Shown in pieces: positions 7,376 through 13,266 of a stretch of DNA of 13,266 nucleotides. The stretch comes from Chloroflexia bacterium (GTDB taxonomy: Bacteria > Chloroflexota > Chloroflexia > Thermomicrobiales > UBA6265), in contig JACDBO010000182.1 of assembly GCA_013694885.1 (NCBI GenBank), positions 1 through 13,266 on the forward strand, read 5' to 3'. Below the pieces are notes generated by a model. It was not told the origin of the DNA and made no database searches. It saw only the letters and a program-made list of their open reading frames with translations. The position numbers were made by a program, and so were the translations under genes. The first letter of the stretch is position 1. Each line of letters begins with the position of its first letter.

Positions 7376-7756
7376 CCCACGGGCACCCCCGACTTCCTCT
7401 ACCTCGACGACCAGCCGGTCCGTGTCACCTCGCTGACCCGCGACGGCGACCGGTTCAGCCTCGTGGTCATCCTGCGCGGCAGCCGGGCGCACCAGCAACT
7501 CCAGGAGACACTGCACCGCACGCCACTGCGCCTCACCATCCCCGGCGAGCCGGAGCGAGCGGTCGCGATCGAGCGCGCCGAGCACGTCGTTTCCGGCGAG
7601 GGTGAGCGCGCCATCTACCGACACAGCATCATCCTCGGACCGGCCGGCGAAGCAGAGCCTGTGCCAACCGATGACCTCACCGCGCGTCTCGACCGGATCG
7701 AGCGCAAGCTGGACCTGCTTCTCTCCCGCACCGAGGGGCCAACATCTGTAGATTGA
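7373..7756 (+). CDS. hypothetical protein, beta-rich with C-terminal coiled coil; non-canonical start
   Basis: About 127 residues if translation begins at the ATC at 7373, 97 if it begins at the GTG at 7463. The longer form adds PTGTPDFLYLDDQPVRVTSL and the strand around RFSLVVILRG, which the GTG would cut through, so I prefer it. The N-terminal 100 residues alternate hydrophobic and polar residues like a small beta barrel or sandwich (LRLTIPG, AVAIERAEHVVSG, YRHSIILGP). The end LTARLDRIERKLDLLLSR is a clear short coiled coil, suggesting oligomerisation. No family recognised. Alternatives to an ATC start are a CTG (7292 or 7433), a sequencing error in an original ATG, or a frameshift from the ATG at 7314. 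The gene faces the minus-strand YtxH gene, with a strong hairpin between them. Confidence 0.65.
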   Translation: MPTGTPDFLYLDDQPVRVTSLTRDGDRFSLVVILRGSRAHQQLQETLHRTPLRLTIPGEPERAVAIERAEHVVSGEGERAIYRHSIILGPAGEAEPVPTDDLTARLDRIERKLDLLLSRTEGPTSVD

Positions 7757-7797
7757 CAAATGCGCAGGGGCAAGGTCAAAGGCACCTGTACACGCAG

Positions 7798-7826
7798 CCA
7801 TCCCCGGCCGTGGTGGCCGGGGATGG
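7798..7826. terminator. perfect 12-bp hairpin between convergent genes, likely bidirectional terminator
   Basis: CCATCCCCGGCC (7798-7809), loop GTGGT, GGCCGGGGATGG (7815-7826): twelve perfect base pairs, mostly G-C. It lies 41 bases after the plus-strand stop at 7756 and 36 bases after the minus-strand stop at 7863, which is where a shared terminator is expected. No T-run follows on either strand, so it may work with Rho or act mainly as an RNA 3'-end stabiliser. Confidence 0.6.
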
Positions 7827-7862
7827 TCGGTCAATGAACTCTTGTCGATTTCCGAACGTGCG

Positions 7863-8312
7863 CTAGTACTGACTTCGGGCGGTTTCAGACTCTTGCCTGG
7901 CGGACTCGAGCAACGCATCGGCGGAGTCACCGAACTCGCGCTCGATGGCCGGCCCTTGGTCGTTCAAGTCGTTCCGGTGTTCATCGACCTCACCCCGAAC
8001 CTGGTGGACGAGGTCGGTGGCCTTGTCCTTCACCAACTCGCGGGTCTCTTCACCACGCCGCGGCGCAAAGACAAGCGCAAACAGCGCACCGACGATCACG
8101 CCCAGCACAAAGCCGCCCATGAATCCCCTCGAGGCCGCCTCGTCCTCACGCTGCCGGATGATGTTCCAGTCGAGATGGTCCGGCAAGCGCTTCCGGAGTT
8201 GATCCACATCGACATCTGGCATTCGCTTCCGCAGCCGATCGACATCGACCTCGAAGTCAAGATCTTCAAGACGCTTTCGTGCCCGTTTGGCCTGCTTTTT
8301 CAGATCGGCCAT
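7863..8312 (-). CDS. YtxH-domain membrane-anchored protein
   Basis: A 149-residue protein with one membrane helix, GFMGGFVLGVIVGALFALVF (63-82), followed directly by APRRGEETRELVKDKATDL (83-101). This Gly-rich helix plus AP(K/R)xGxExR is the YtxH signature, a family of small envelope proteins often linked to stress in Firmicutes; the molecular role is unclear. The C-terminal half is a long charged helix. The N-terminal half holds two exact-length 12-residue repeats (21-32 and 33-44). I chose the ATG at 8312 because GGGAGGG lies five bases upstream and YtxH proteins start close before their helix; the frame is open for 39 more codons without such a site. It follows the two-helix protein after 135 bases and may share its transcript. 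TATGAT on the minus strand near 8378 could be a -10 box. Confidence 0.82.
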   Translation of the reverse strand: MADLKKQAKRARKRLEDLDFEVDVDRLRKRMPDVDVDQLRKRLPDHLDWNIIRQREDEAASRGFMGGFVLGVIVGALFALVFAPRRGEETRELVKDKATDLVHQVRGEVDEHRNDLNDQGPAIEREFGDSADALLESARQESETARSQY

Positions 8313-8447
8313 GTTGGCCCTCCCTACTCCTCTACTCGCCCACATAGGGATGCGATGTCGTTGTGCGGGCTCCATCATAGACCGCAAGGTCCAAGCATAA
8401 CCCTCGGCGATTGTCGCCGCAGCTACCATGCCAACGACTGGCCCTAA

Positions 8448-8855
8448 CTAGATTTTGCCGACCTTGGGTGGCTTCTTCGTCTTGCCCGTCACGACTTTTC
8501 GCATCTTGCGAAGCCGGGAATACCCGCTTGCCACGTTGATCAGCGGTCGCATGGCCTCCTCGGTGATGAAGTTGGTGGTGCCACGCACGCGACGCACGGT
8601 CCCGGTCGCCTCTTCGAGGAGCGGGATGACCCGGTCCTTGATCTGCATGACCAGGAAGACCAACGCTCCCGTGATGCCGGCCAGCAGCACGACCGTCACC
8701 AGAAAGAGCAACACCACGAAGATCACCGCGATGTCTCGGAGCCGCTCGAGCGCCGACTCGTCGGCACCGCCGAGCACATAGAGGCCCCAACCGATCAGCA
8801 GCAGGACGATAAGCAGTCCCACCCCACCGAGGATGCCCCACGTTTTGGCACTCAT
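8448..8855 (-). CDS. small two-helix membrane protein with basic tail, unknown function
   Basis: A 135-residue protein with two hydrophobic segments, WGILGGVGLLIVLLLIGWGL (6-25) and IAVIFVVLLFLVTVVLLAGI (42-61, extending to about 70), a short acidic turn between them, then an amphipathic stretch IKDRVIPLLEEATGTVRRV (72-90) and a Lys/Arg-rich C-terminus (113-135). No enzymatic motif is seen and I do not recognise the family. I chose the ATG at 8855 over a GTG at 8900 because the extra 15 residues of the longer form are Gly/Glu-rich and simply translate the GGCGAGGAG ribosome-binding purine tract. The neighbouring YtxH gene suggests that both are envelope-associated stress or shape proteins, which is an inference from context only. 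Confidence 0.7.
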   Translation of the reverse strand: MSAKTWGILGGVGLLIVLLLIGWGLYVLGGADESALERLRDIAVIFVVLLFLVTVVLLAGITGALVFLVMQIKDRVIPLLEEATGTVRRVRGTTNFITEEAMRPLINVASGYSRLRKMRKVVTGKTKKPPKVGKI

Positions 8856-9041
8856 GCGCTCCTCGCCCTCCTCGCCCGCCGACGATTCGCCCCATGCCAC
8901 ACCATTGGCGGCGTGTATCCGGGTACAGCTTCCCTCCGCTCTCTGCCGGGACGCAAAAAACGGACCAGCGCCCTATTATGCCCTGAATCGTCGGCCTCAT
9001 GGGGCCGAGAACACCAAAACGTGAGTAGTCGTGCGAGATGC

Positions 9042-9057
9042 TGACCGCGGGCGGTCA
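9042..9057 (-). terminator. weak hairpin overlapping the mnmA stop
   Basis: TGACCG-CCCG-CGGTCA on the minus strand forms six base pairs and begins with the mnmA stop codon. A second short hairpin, TCGGCC/GGCCGA, lies at 8991-9008. Neither is followed by a T-run, so termination here is uncertain. Nothing else is seen in 8856-9054. Confidence 0.25.
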
Positions 9058-10275
9058 AGCGGTCGACACCTCAAGCTTGATCTCGCCGCGGCGACCGACC
9101 GCGCGGATCGTGCCGCCGCCGAGCACCTCGTCGCCGCCATAGAGGACGACCGCCTGCCCCGGCGAGGCGATCGGGCCGCGATCCCCGGCGAACGTGACCT
9201 GCGCGGTCCGCTCGTCCTCCGCTCCCAGCGCGACGGTGGCGGCGGCCGGCGCGCCACGGTAGCGCACCACCGCCGCGACCTCGAAGGGGTCGGACGGCCA
9301 GACGCCACCGGTCAGCGAAACCTGCTCGATGTCGAGCGATTCGGCCCGCGCCTGTTCACGCCCTCCGACGACGAGGCGGTTGCGCTCGGTATCCAACCTG
9401 AGCACGAAATAGGGCTTCGGCGCGGCGACGCCGATACCGCGCCGCTGACCGACCGTGTGGTGGACCAATCCCCGATGCTGGCCGAGCACGGTCCCGTCCC
9501 CCGTCACGATCTCGCCGGGGCGGGTGGCCTCCGGGCGACGCGCGGCGACGAAGTCGGCGTAGGAGCGGTTGCCGACGAAGCAGATTTCCTGGCTCTCCGC
9601 CTTGTCCGCCACCGGCAGTCCAAAACCGCGCGCCAGCGCCCGCACTTCCGGCTTGGTGAGCCGCCCGAGCGGAAACTGGATGAAGCCGAGCTGCTCTTGG
9701 GTCAACGTGTAGAGTACGTAGCTCTGGTCCTTGCGCCCATCGACTGCCCGCATCAAGCGGTGCGGCTCACCCGACACCGGGTCGCCACGCTCGATGCGGG
9801 CGTAGTGCCCGGTCGCCAGGCAATCGGCCCCGAGTTGGCGGGCGCGGTGGACGAGGTGGCGAAACTTGACGTGGCGGTTGCACTCAAGACACGGGTTTGG
9901 GGTCCGTCCAGCGACATACTCGTCGACGAAGCGGTCGATCACCGCCGCCCCGAACTCGACCTCCATATTGATCGCGTAGAAGGGCACGCCGATGGTCGCG
10001 CAGGTGGCACGGGCGTCGTCCATCGCCGGGATGCCGCAGCAGGGGTTGGCGCGGTGGTCTTCGTCGTCGGGTGAGAAGAGGCGCAGGTTCATGCCGACGA
10101 CGCGGTAGCCACGCTCGCGCATCACCAACGCGGTGACGGCGCTGTCGACGCCGCCGCTCATGGCGACCACGGCGGTGCGCCCGGCGCCATCGCGCGGGCC
10201 GATCTTCGCCTCGGTCAACAGGTCATCGGCCGGTGACGCTGTCGCCCGGCTCGGCAATGTCTGTGTCTGCGTCAT
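9055..10275 (-). CDS. mnmA: tRNA-specific 2-thiouridylase MnmA
   Basis: Cytosolic enzyme that adenylates and thiolates U34 of the Lys, Glu and Gln tRNAs, taking sulfur from a cysteine-desulfurase relay. The 406-residue product has the PP-loop AMSGGVDSAVTAL (38-50), NPCCGIPAMDDARATCATIG (77-96), the catalytic NPCLECNRHVKF (127-138) with Cys129, GRKDQSYVLYTL (180-191) and ESQEICFVGNRSYADF (227-242) with the second catalytic Cys232, then the C-terminal beta domain with HHTVGQRRGIG (272-282). All key residues are present, so it should be active. The ATG at 10275 gives about 37 residues before the PP-loop, longer than the usual 5-10; a slightly longer start at 10308 cannot be excluded, and the far upstream frame is non-coding in character. 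The gene is divergent from dnaA across 268 bases. GGAACCGTTCC (10283-10293) is a small palindrome in its leader. Confidence 0.95.
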   Translation of the reverse strand: MTQTQTLPSRATASPADDLLTEAKIGPRDGAGRTAVVAMSGGVDSAVTALVMRERGYRVVGMNLRLFSPDDEDHRANPCCGIPAMDDARATCATIGVPFYAINMEVEFGAAVIDRFVDEYVAGRTPNPCLECNRHVKFRHLVHRARQLGADCLATGHYARIERGDPVSGEPHRLMRAVDGRKDQSYVLYTLTQEQLGFIQFPLGRLTKPEVRALARGFGLPVADKAESQEICFVGNRSYADFVAARRPEATRPGEIVTGDGTVLGQHRGLVHHTVGQRRGIGVAAPKPYFVLRLDTERNRLVVGGREQARAESLDIEQVSLTGGVWPSDPFEVAAVVRYRGAPAAATVALGAEDERTAQVTFAGDRGPIASPGQAVVLYGGDEVLGGGTIRAVGRRGEIKLEVSTA

Positions 10276-10375
10276 CGGGAAGGGAACCGTTCCGGTATGC
10301 GAAAACATCACACTATCTACCGAAAGAACGCGCAGAGTGTAGCATGATGCCCTTGCCGGTCCGGCTGCCCGACGC

Positions 10376-10404
10376 TTGAAGCACCGGGCGGCCGGTGCTA
10401 GGAT
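10376..10404 (+). promoter_or_regulatory. candidate dnaA promoter with palindrome in the spacer
   Basis: TTGAAG (10376-10381), a 17-base spacer and TAGGAT (10399-10404) match the sigma-70 boxes at four of six positions each with ideal spacing. The spacer region is almost filled by a perfect palindrome, AGCACCGG-GCGG-CCGGTGCT (10380-10399), which overlaps the edges of both boxes and is a likely operator. Transcription would begin near 10411, about 130 bases before dnaA. Confidence 0.45.
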
Positions 10405-10448
10405 GCGCACAAGTAGTGTCCGTACACATGAAGCCACGCTGCTGGCGA

Positions 10449-10489
10449 GGTAGGGGCGGATGGCATCCGCCCATCGACCGAAGGTCGAC
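10449..10489 (+). repeat. TAGGGGCGG-type dispersed repeat, copy 1
   Basis: GGTAGGGGCGGAT, then a three-base loop and ATCCGCCC make an 8-bp hairpin (10454-10472), followed by a second one, TCGACC-GAA-GGTCGA. The same layout occurs downstream of dnaA at 12084-12125, with shared ends GGTAGGGGCGGA and GGTCGAC. It lies in the dnaA leader. Repeats of this look are, from memory, common in Chloroflexota genomes. Confidence 0.6.
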
Positions 10490-10543
10490 AACCCCGGCGA
10501 GTGTGCCGGAGTGCCAGGTGTTGCCCTTCAAACCAGGACGCCA

Positions 10544-12016
10544 ATGACCGAGCAGGACCAGCAGATGGACGCCGGGATGGACGCCCGGCAGCTTTGGCAG
10601 ACGGCGTTGGCCGAGCTCGAGACGCGCATCTCCCGCGGTGCCTTCGACAACTGGTTGCGACAGACGACCCTGACCGCCTTCGATGACGATGTGGCCACCA
10701 TCGCCGCGCCCAATGCCTTCAACGCGTCGACGCTCCAGGCTCGCTACGCGAATCAGGTCGAGCGTGCGCTCAGCACGATCGTCGGTCGACGTGTCACCGC
10801 CCGCTTTTCCGTCGCTGGCCGCGACGTTGAGGAGTCTGCCCGGCCCACCCAGACCCCCGCACCTGAACAGGCTGGACCCCCGGTCTCGGGTCCGGCCAGA
10901 CCGCGCCGAACGGTCCCGAGTCGAACGGCTCAAGGCGGGACCGTGCGCAAACTCCAGCAGATGGCGCTCACACCGGCCTCGGCGCACGGTCTCAATCAGC
11001 GACTGACCTACGAGAACTACGTCGTCGGCTCCTCCAACCGCTTCGCCCACGCCGCCTCGCTCGCCGTCGCCGAGCACCCCGGCGGCAAGTTCAACCCGTT
11101 CTTCGTCCACGGCGGCGTCGGCCTCGGCAAGACCCATCTCATCCACGCCATCGGTCACCGCGCACTCGCCGAGAACCCGGAGCTGACCATCGTCTACGTC
11201 TCGTCGGAGACCTTCACCAACGACCTGATCAACGCCATTCGCGCCCAGCGGATGGAGGAGTTTCGCGCCCGCTACCGGACGATCGACATCCTGATGATCG
11301 ACGATATCCAATTCATCGCCGGCAAGGAGAGCACCCAGGAAGAGTTTTTTCACACCTTCAATGCGCTCTATCAGAGCGGCAAGCAAGTCGTCATCAGTTC
11401 GGACAAGCCACCCCGCGCCATCGCCGCGCTCGAGGACCGGCTGCGCTCCCGCTTCGAGGGCGGTCTGATCGCCGATGTCCAGCTCCCCGACTACGAGATG
11501 CGGACCGCCATCCTCCGCTCGAAAGCCGAGGAGCTGCGCATCGCGATCCCTGTCGATGTCCTCGAGTACGTCGCCCATCGCGACCAGACCAACATCCGCG
11601 AGCTGGAGGGCGCGCTCAACAAGATCCTGATGACGGCCGAACTCTACGGTCGCACCCTGACGCTACAGCTGGCGATGGATGCGTTGACCGACGCCGCGGT
11701 CACGCAGCGCCGCTCGACACTGACCAGCGCCGAGGTCCTCGACGCCGTCAGCGGCTACTACGGCGTGCCGGCGAAGGACCTGCTCGGCCGGCTGCGCAAG
11801 CGCGACATCGTCCTGCCACGCCAGGTCGCGATGTTCCTGATGCGCGAGGCTACCGACGGCTCGCTGGTCGACATCGGCCACGCTCTCGGCGGCCGCGACC
11901 ACACCACCGTCATGCACGGCATCGAGAAGATCGAACGCGAGCTGGCCACCGACACCACTCTCCGCGGCCAGGTGATGGCCATCCGCGAGACCCTCCTGAC
12001 AGGGGCCAAGCGGTAG
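10544..12016 (+). CDS. dnaA: chromosomal replication initiator protein DnaA
   Basis: ATP-dependent initiator that binds origin boxes, melts oriC and loads the helicase. The 490-residue product has domain I (about 14-90, QLWQTALAELETRIS and NWLRQT), a Pro-rich linker domain II (98-150), the AAA+ domain starting near 152 (NQRLTYENYVVGSSNRFAHA) with Walker A GGVGLGKTHL (190-199), Walker B ILMIDDIQF (249-257), sensor 1 VVISSDKPPR (282-291), the arginine finger in LRSRFEGGL (300-308) and sensor 2 TNIRELEGAL (349-358). Domain IV carries the DNA-binding signature GHALGGRDHTTVMHG (445-459). All catalytic positions are intact. I chose the ATG at 10544, which has AGGA five bases upstream; a longer in-frame start would run through the repeat at 10449. 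No dnaN follows, unlike the common dnaA-dnaN order, and no canonical DnaA box cluster is evident on either side. Confidence 0.97.
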   Translation: MTEQDQQMDAGMDARQLWQTALAELETRISRGAFDNWLRQTTLTAFDDDVATIAAPNAFNASTLQARYANQVERALSTIVGRRVTARFSVAGRDVEESARPTQTPAPEQAGPPVSGPARPRRTVPSRTAQGGTVRKLQQMALTPASAHGLNQRLTYENYVVGSSNRFAHAASLAVAEHPGGKFNPFFVHGGVGLGKTHLIHAIGHRALAENPELTIVYVSSETFTNDLINAIRAQRMEEFRARYRTIDILMIDDIQFIAGKESTQEEFFHTFNALYQSGKQVVISSDKPPRAIAALEDRLRSRFEGGLIADVQLPDYEMRTAILRSKAEELRIAIPVDVLEYVAHRDQTNIRELEGALNKILMTAELYGRTLTLQLAMDALTDAAVTQRRSTLTSAEVLDAVSGYYGVPAKDLLGRLRKRDIVLPRQVAMFLMREATDGSLVDIGHALGGRDHTTVMHGIEKIERELATDTTLRGQVMAIRETLLTGAKR

Positions 12017-12335
12017 GGACAACGTGGCTTGGCCGCTCTGTTCGCCCTCCGACACCCGTCGATGGAGCCAGTACATATCGACTGGTAGGGGCGGACCCGT
12101 GTGTCCGCCCTCGATGGCGGTCGACTGGTGACGACGTTTCCGACGATTTTAGCCACCACGATTCATGTCGGCCCGCCCCTATCAGGTTGTCGTTCCCAAA
12201 AAATCTGCGGTGAGGCCAGCCAGCAGAGCACTCCTGTCGCATCGCATCCTGTCAGGCTAAAATCAGCGGCCAATGCCGAGACGATGCCGGGCACTCTCCT
12301 AGTCCCCTATCCCCTACGGAACGGAGGCGGACGCC
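12017..12335. other. intergenic region between dnaA and the dioxygenase gene
   Basis: This 319-base stretch holds no convincing gene. It contains the repeat copies at 12084-12183, a short inverted repeat GTCGAT/ATCGAC (12058-12082) and, at 12258-12263, TAAAAT, a reasonable -10 box for the dioxygenase gene although its -35 partner is poor. GGAGG at 12323-12327 is that gene's ribosome binding site. I see no AT-rich tract or TTATCCACA-like boxes that would mark oriC. Confidence 0.6.
12084..12183. repeat. 100-bp element with TAGGGGCGG terminal inverted repeats, including repeat copy 2
   Basis: The left end GGTAGGGGCGGACC (12084-12097) and the reverse complement of the right end, GATAGGGGCGGGCC (12170-12183), agree at 12 of 14 positions. 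The left part (12084-12125) also matches the repeat at 10449-10489, with the hairpin GGGCGGAC/GTCCGCCC. The layout is that of a short MITE- or REP-like unit. No target-site duplication is evident at the outer ends, although TCGACTGGT occurs directly repeated at 12078-12086 and 12121-12129. It could also serve as the dnaA terminator. Confidence 0.5.
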
Positions 12336-13266
12336 ATGACCACGACGACCATCGACCGTGCGGTCGAGACACACGCATCGGCCGCACCGGCCGCTACGCC
12401 GTATCGGGTCTCAGTTGACGAGTACATGACCTTTCGCCGGCAGGGGTTCCTCGTCGTCCGCGGGTTGCTCGGTGCCGGGGAGATCGGCGAGCTGCGAGCG
12501 CACACCGAGGATCTGATGCAGGGCCGGTTGCCCGAGCAGCAGGGCTCGGCACTCGGTACCCGCGATCCTGACAAGGACTCCGGCGTCACAGTACAGGCAC
12601 TGGCCGCGCCACCAGCCCACCTCTCGCCCGACGAGAAGGCGAACTACTTCCTGCGCATCCACATGCTGCACCGCCAGCTTGAACTGCACGAGCGCTATCT
12701 GCTCCATCCGCGCGTGCTCGACGTCCTGCAAGCGTTGATCGGGCCGGATGTGCTCGCCCTCCAGTCGATGCTCTTCCTCAAGCCGCCGGGCAAACCGGGT
12801 CAGGGCTGGCACCAGGATTCGTATTACATTCCGACCCACCCCGACTCGCTCTGCGGCGCCTGGATCGCCGTCGACGACTGCGACGAGTGGAACGGGGCGA
12901 TGTGGTTCGCTACCGGCAGCCAGCACGAACCGGTCTACCCGCCGAAGCAAGGCTACGGCTACGGCACCCGTGAGTTGAGCGGCATCGAATCGGTCGACGG
13001 CGTCAGCAACCCCAACGACGAGGAGAACGACCTCACAAGGATTGCGGACCGCCACCCGCACTTGCTGGTCGCCGCGAAGGCGGGCGATGTCGTCTTCTTC
13101 GGCGGCCACATCCTGCACCGCAGCAAGCGCAACGCGACGACCGACCGCTACCGCCGCTCGTTCGTCGGCCACTACTGCAACGCCCGCTCGTTCACCCAGT
13201 GGGGCGCGGACGAGACAGTCGGCACAGTCGACCCAGACACCCTGATATCGAACAGCTCGCACATCC
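12336..13266 (+). CDS. phytanoyl-CoA dioxygenase (PhyH) family protein, C-terminus beyond window
   Basis: Fe(II)/2-oxoglutarate-dependent oxygenase of the PhyH family; 310 residues are visible and the frame is open at the edge. Residues 27-70 (DEYMTFRRQGFLVVRGLL) are the typical PhyH entry. The iron ligands are visible as WHQDSYYIP (158-166; His159 and Asp161) and as the distal His261 in GDVVFFGGHILHRSKRN (250-266), with the nearby Arg of RYRRSFVGHY (271-280) likely to hold 2-oxoglutarate. ACGGAGGCGG gives a good ribosome binding site eight bases before the ATG at 12336. The first 22 residues are Thr/Ala-rich and probably flexible. PhyH proteins hydroxylate varied small molecules, including phytanoyl-CoA, ectoine and natural-product intermediates, and nothing next to it identifies the substrate. 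It is probably transcribed on its own, separate from dnaA. Confidence 0.9.
   Translation, partial: MTTTTIDRAVETHASAAPAATPYRVSVDEYMTFRRQGFLVVRGLLGAGEIGELRAHTEDLMQGRLPEQQGSALGTRDPDKDSGVTVQALAAPPAHLSPDEKANYFLRIHMLHRQLELHERYLLHPRVLDVLQALIGPDVLALQSMLFLKPPGKPGQGWHQDSYYIPTHPDSLCGAWIAVDDCDEWNGAMWFATGSQHEPVYPPKQGYGYGTRELSGIESVDGVSNPNDEENDLTRIADRHPHLLVAAKAGDVVFFGGHILHRSKRNATTDRYRRSFVGHYCNARSFTQWGADETVGTVDPDTLISNSSHI

Noticed and set aside
8313..8429. Longer N-terminus for the YtxH protein
   Set aside because: No ribosome binding site upstream of 8429; GGGAGGG sits correctly before the ATG at 8312.
9031..10074. Plus-strand frame of 347 codons opposite mnmA
   Set aside because: Charged low-complexity translation; mnmA on the minus strand has every catalytic motif.
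10276..10491. Longer N-terminus for MnmA
   Set aside because: The frame stays open to 10491 but the extra residues are Arg/Ala-rich, cross the palindrome and promoter region and have no family match.
10460..10543. Longer N-terminus for DnaA starting inside the repeat
   Set aside because: The 28 extra residues translate the dispersed repeat and leader; the ATG at 10544 has a Shine-Dalgarno and fits domain I of the family.
10313..11578. Minus-strand frame of 421 codons opposite dnaA
   Set aside because: Shadow of dnaA; Gly/Val/Asp/Glu-rich translation without domains.
12017..12335. oriC candidate downstream of dnaA
   Set aside because: No TTATCCACA-like boxes or AT-rich tract seen; repeats explain the inverted symmetry.
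1..13266. CRISPR arrays, tRNA or rRNA genes, insertion sequences with transposases
   Set aside because: No regularly spaced repeats, no cloverleaf-like segment and no transposase or recombinase motifs were found on either strand.

Overview
This is a GC-rich bacterial chromosomal segment (third codon positions almost all G or C) with compact, often overlapping genes and a dispersed repeat built on TAGGGGCGG. The dnaA gene marks it as chromosomal. The repeat style, the composition and the DnaA, MnmA and YtxH-type proteins would fit a Chloroflexota member close to Thermomicrobia or Sphaerobacter. That placement is an inference from pattern memory and was not searched.

Layout. (1) 1-5038, minus strand: a same-direction set in the order ArsB/NhaD-type ion transporter, APH-fold phosphotransferase, MrpA and MrpB (cut by the window edge), with gaps of 37 and 41 bases and then an ATGA overlap. 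It reads as a cation/proton homeostasis operon with a small-molecule kinase gene inside it. (2) 5084-7142, minus strand: a seven-helix membrane protein, a 55-residue protein that is easily overlooked, a 103-residue protein with a YDDAHGRPH motif and a 100-residue DUF5647-like protein, joined by overlaps or tiny gaps and closed by a convincing intrinsic terminator. This is the least understood part of the window. (3) 7373-7756, plus strand: a small beta-rich protein with a C-terminal coiled coil. It has no canonical start codon where coding appears to begin, but a well-spaced AGGAG precedes an ATC there. It ends at a perfect 12-bp hairpin facing the convergent genes. (4) 7863-8855, minus strand: two small membrane proteins, one with two helices and one of the YtxH type carrying an exact-length 12-residue tandem repeat. 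(5) 9055-10275, minus strand: mnmA (tRNA 2-thiouridylase), divergent from (6) dnaA at 10544-12016, plus strand. The dnaA promoter candidate has a perfect palindrome in its spacer, and related repeats flank dnaA on both sides. dnaN does not follow dnaA within the window. (7) 12336 to the end, plus strand: a phytanoyl-CoA dioxygenase family protein, truncated by the window edge.

The clearest functional units are the Na+/H+-type transport operon and the mnmA/dnaA divergent pair. The best candidates for something undescribed are the coupled four-gene cassette in region 2 and the ATC-start gene in region 3.
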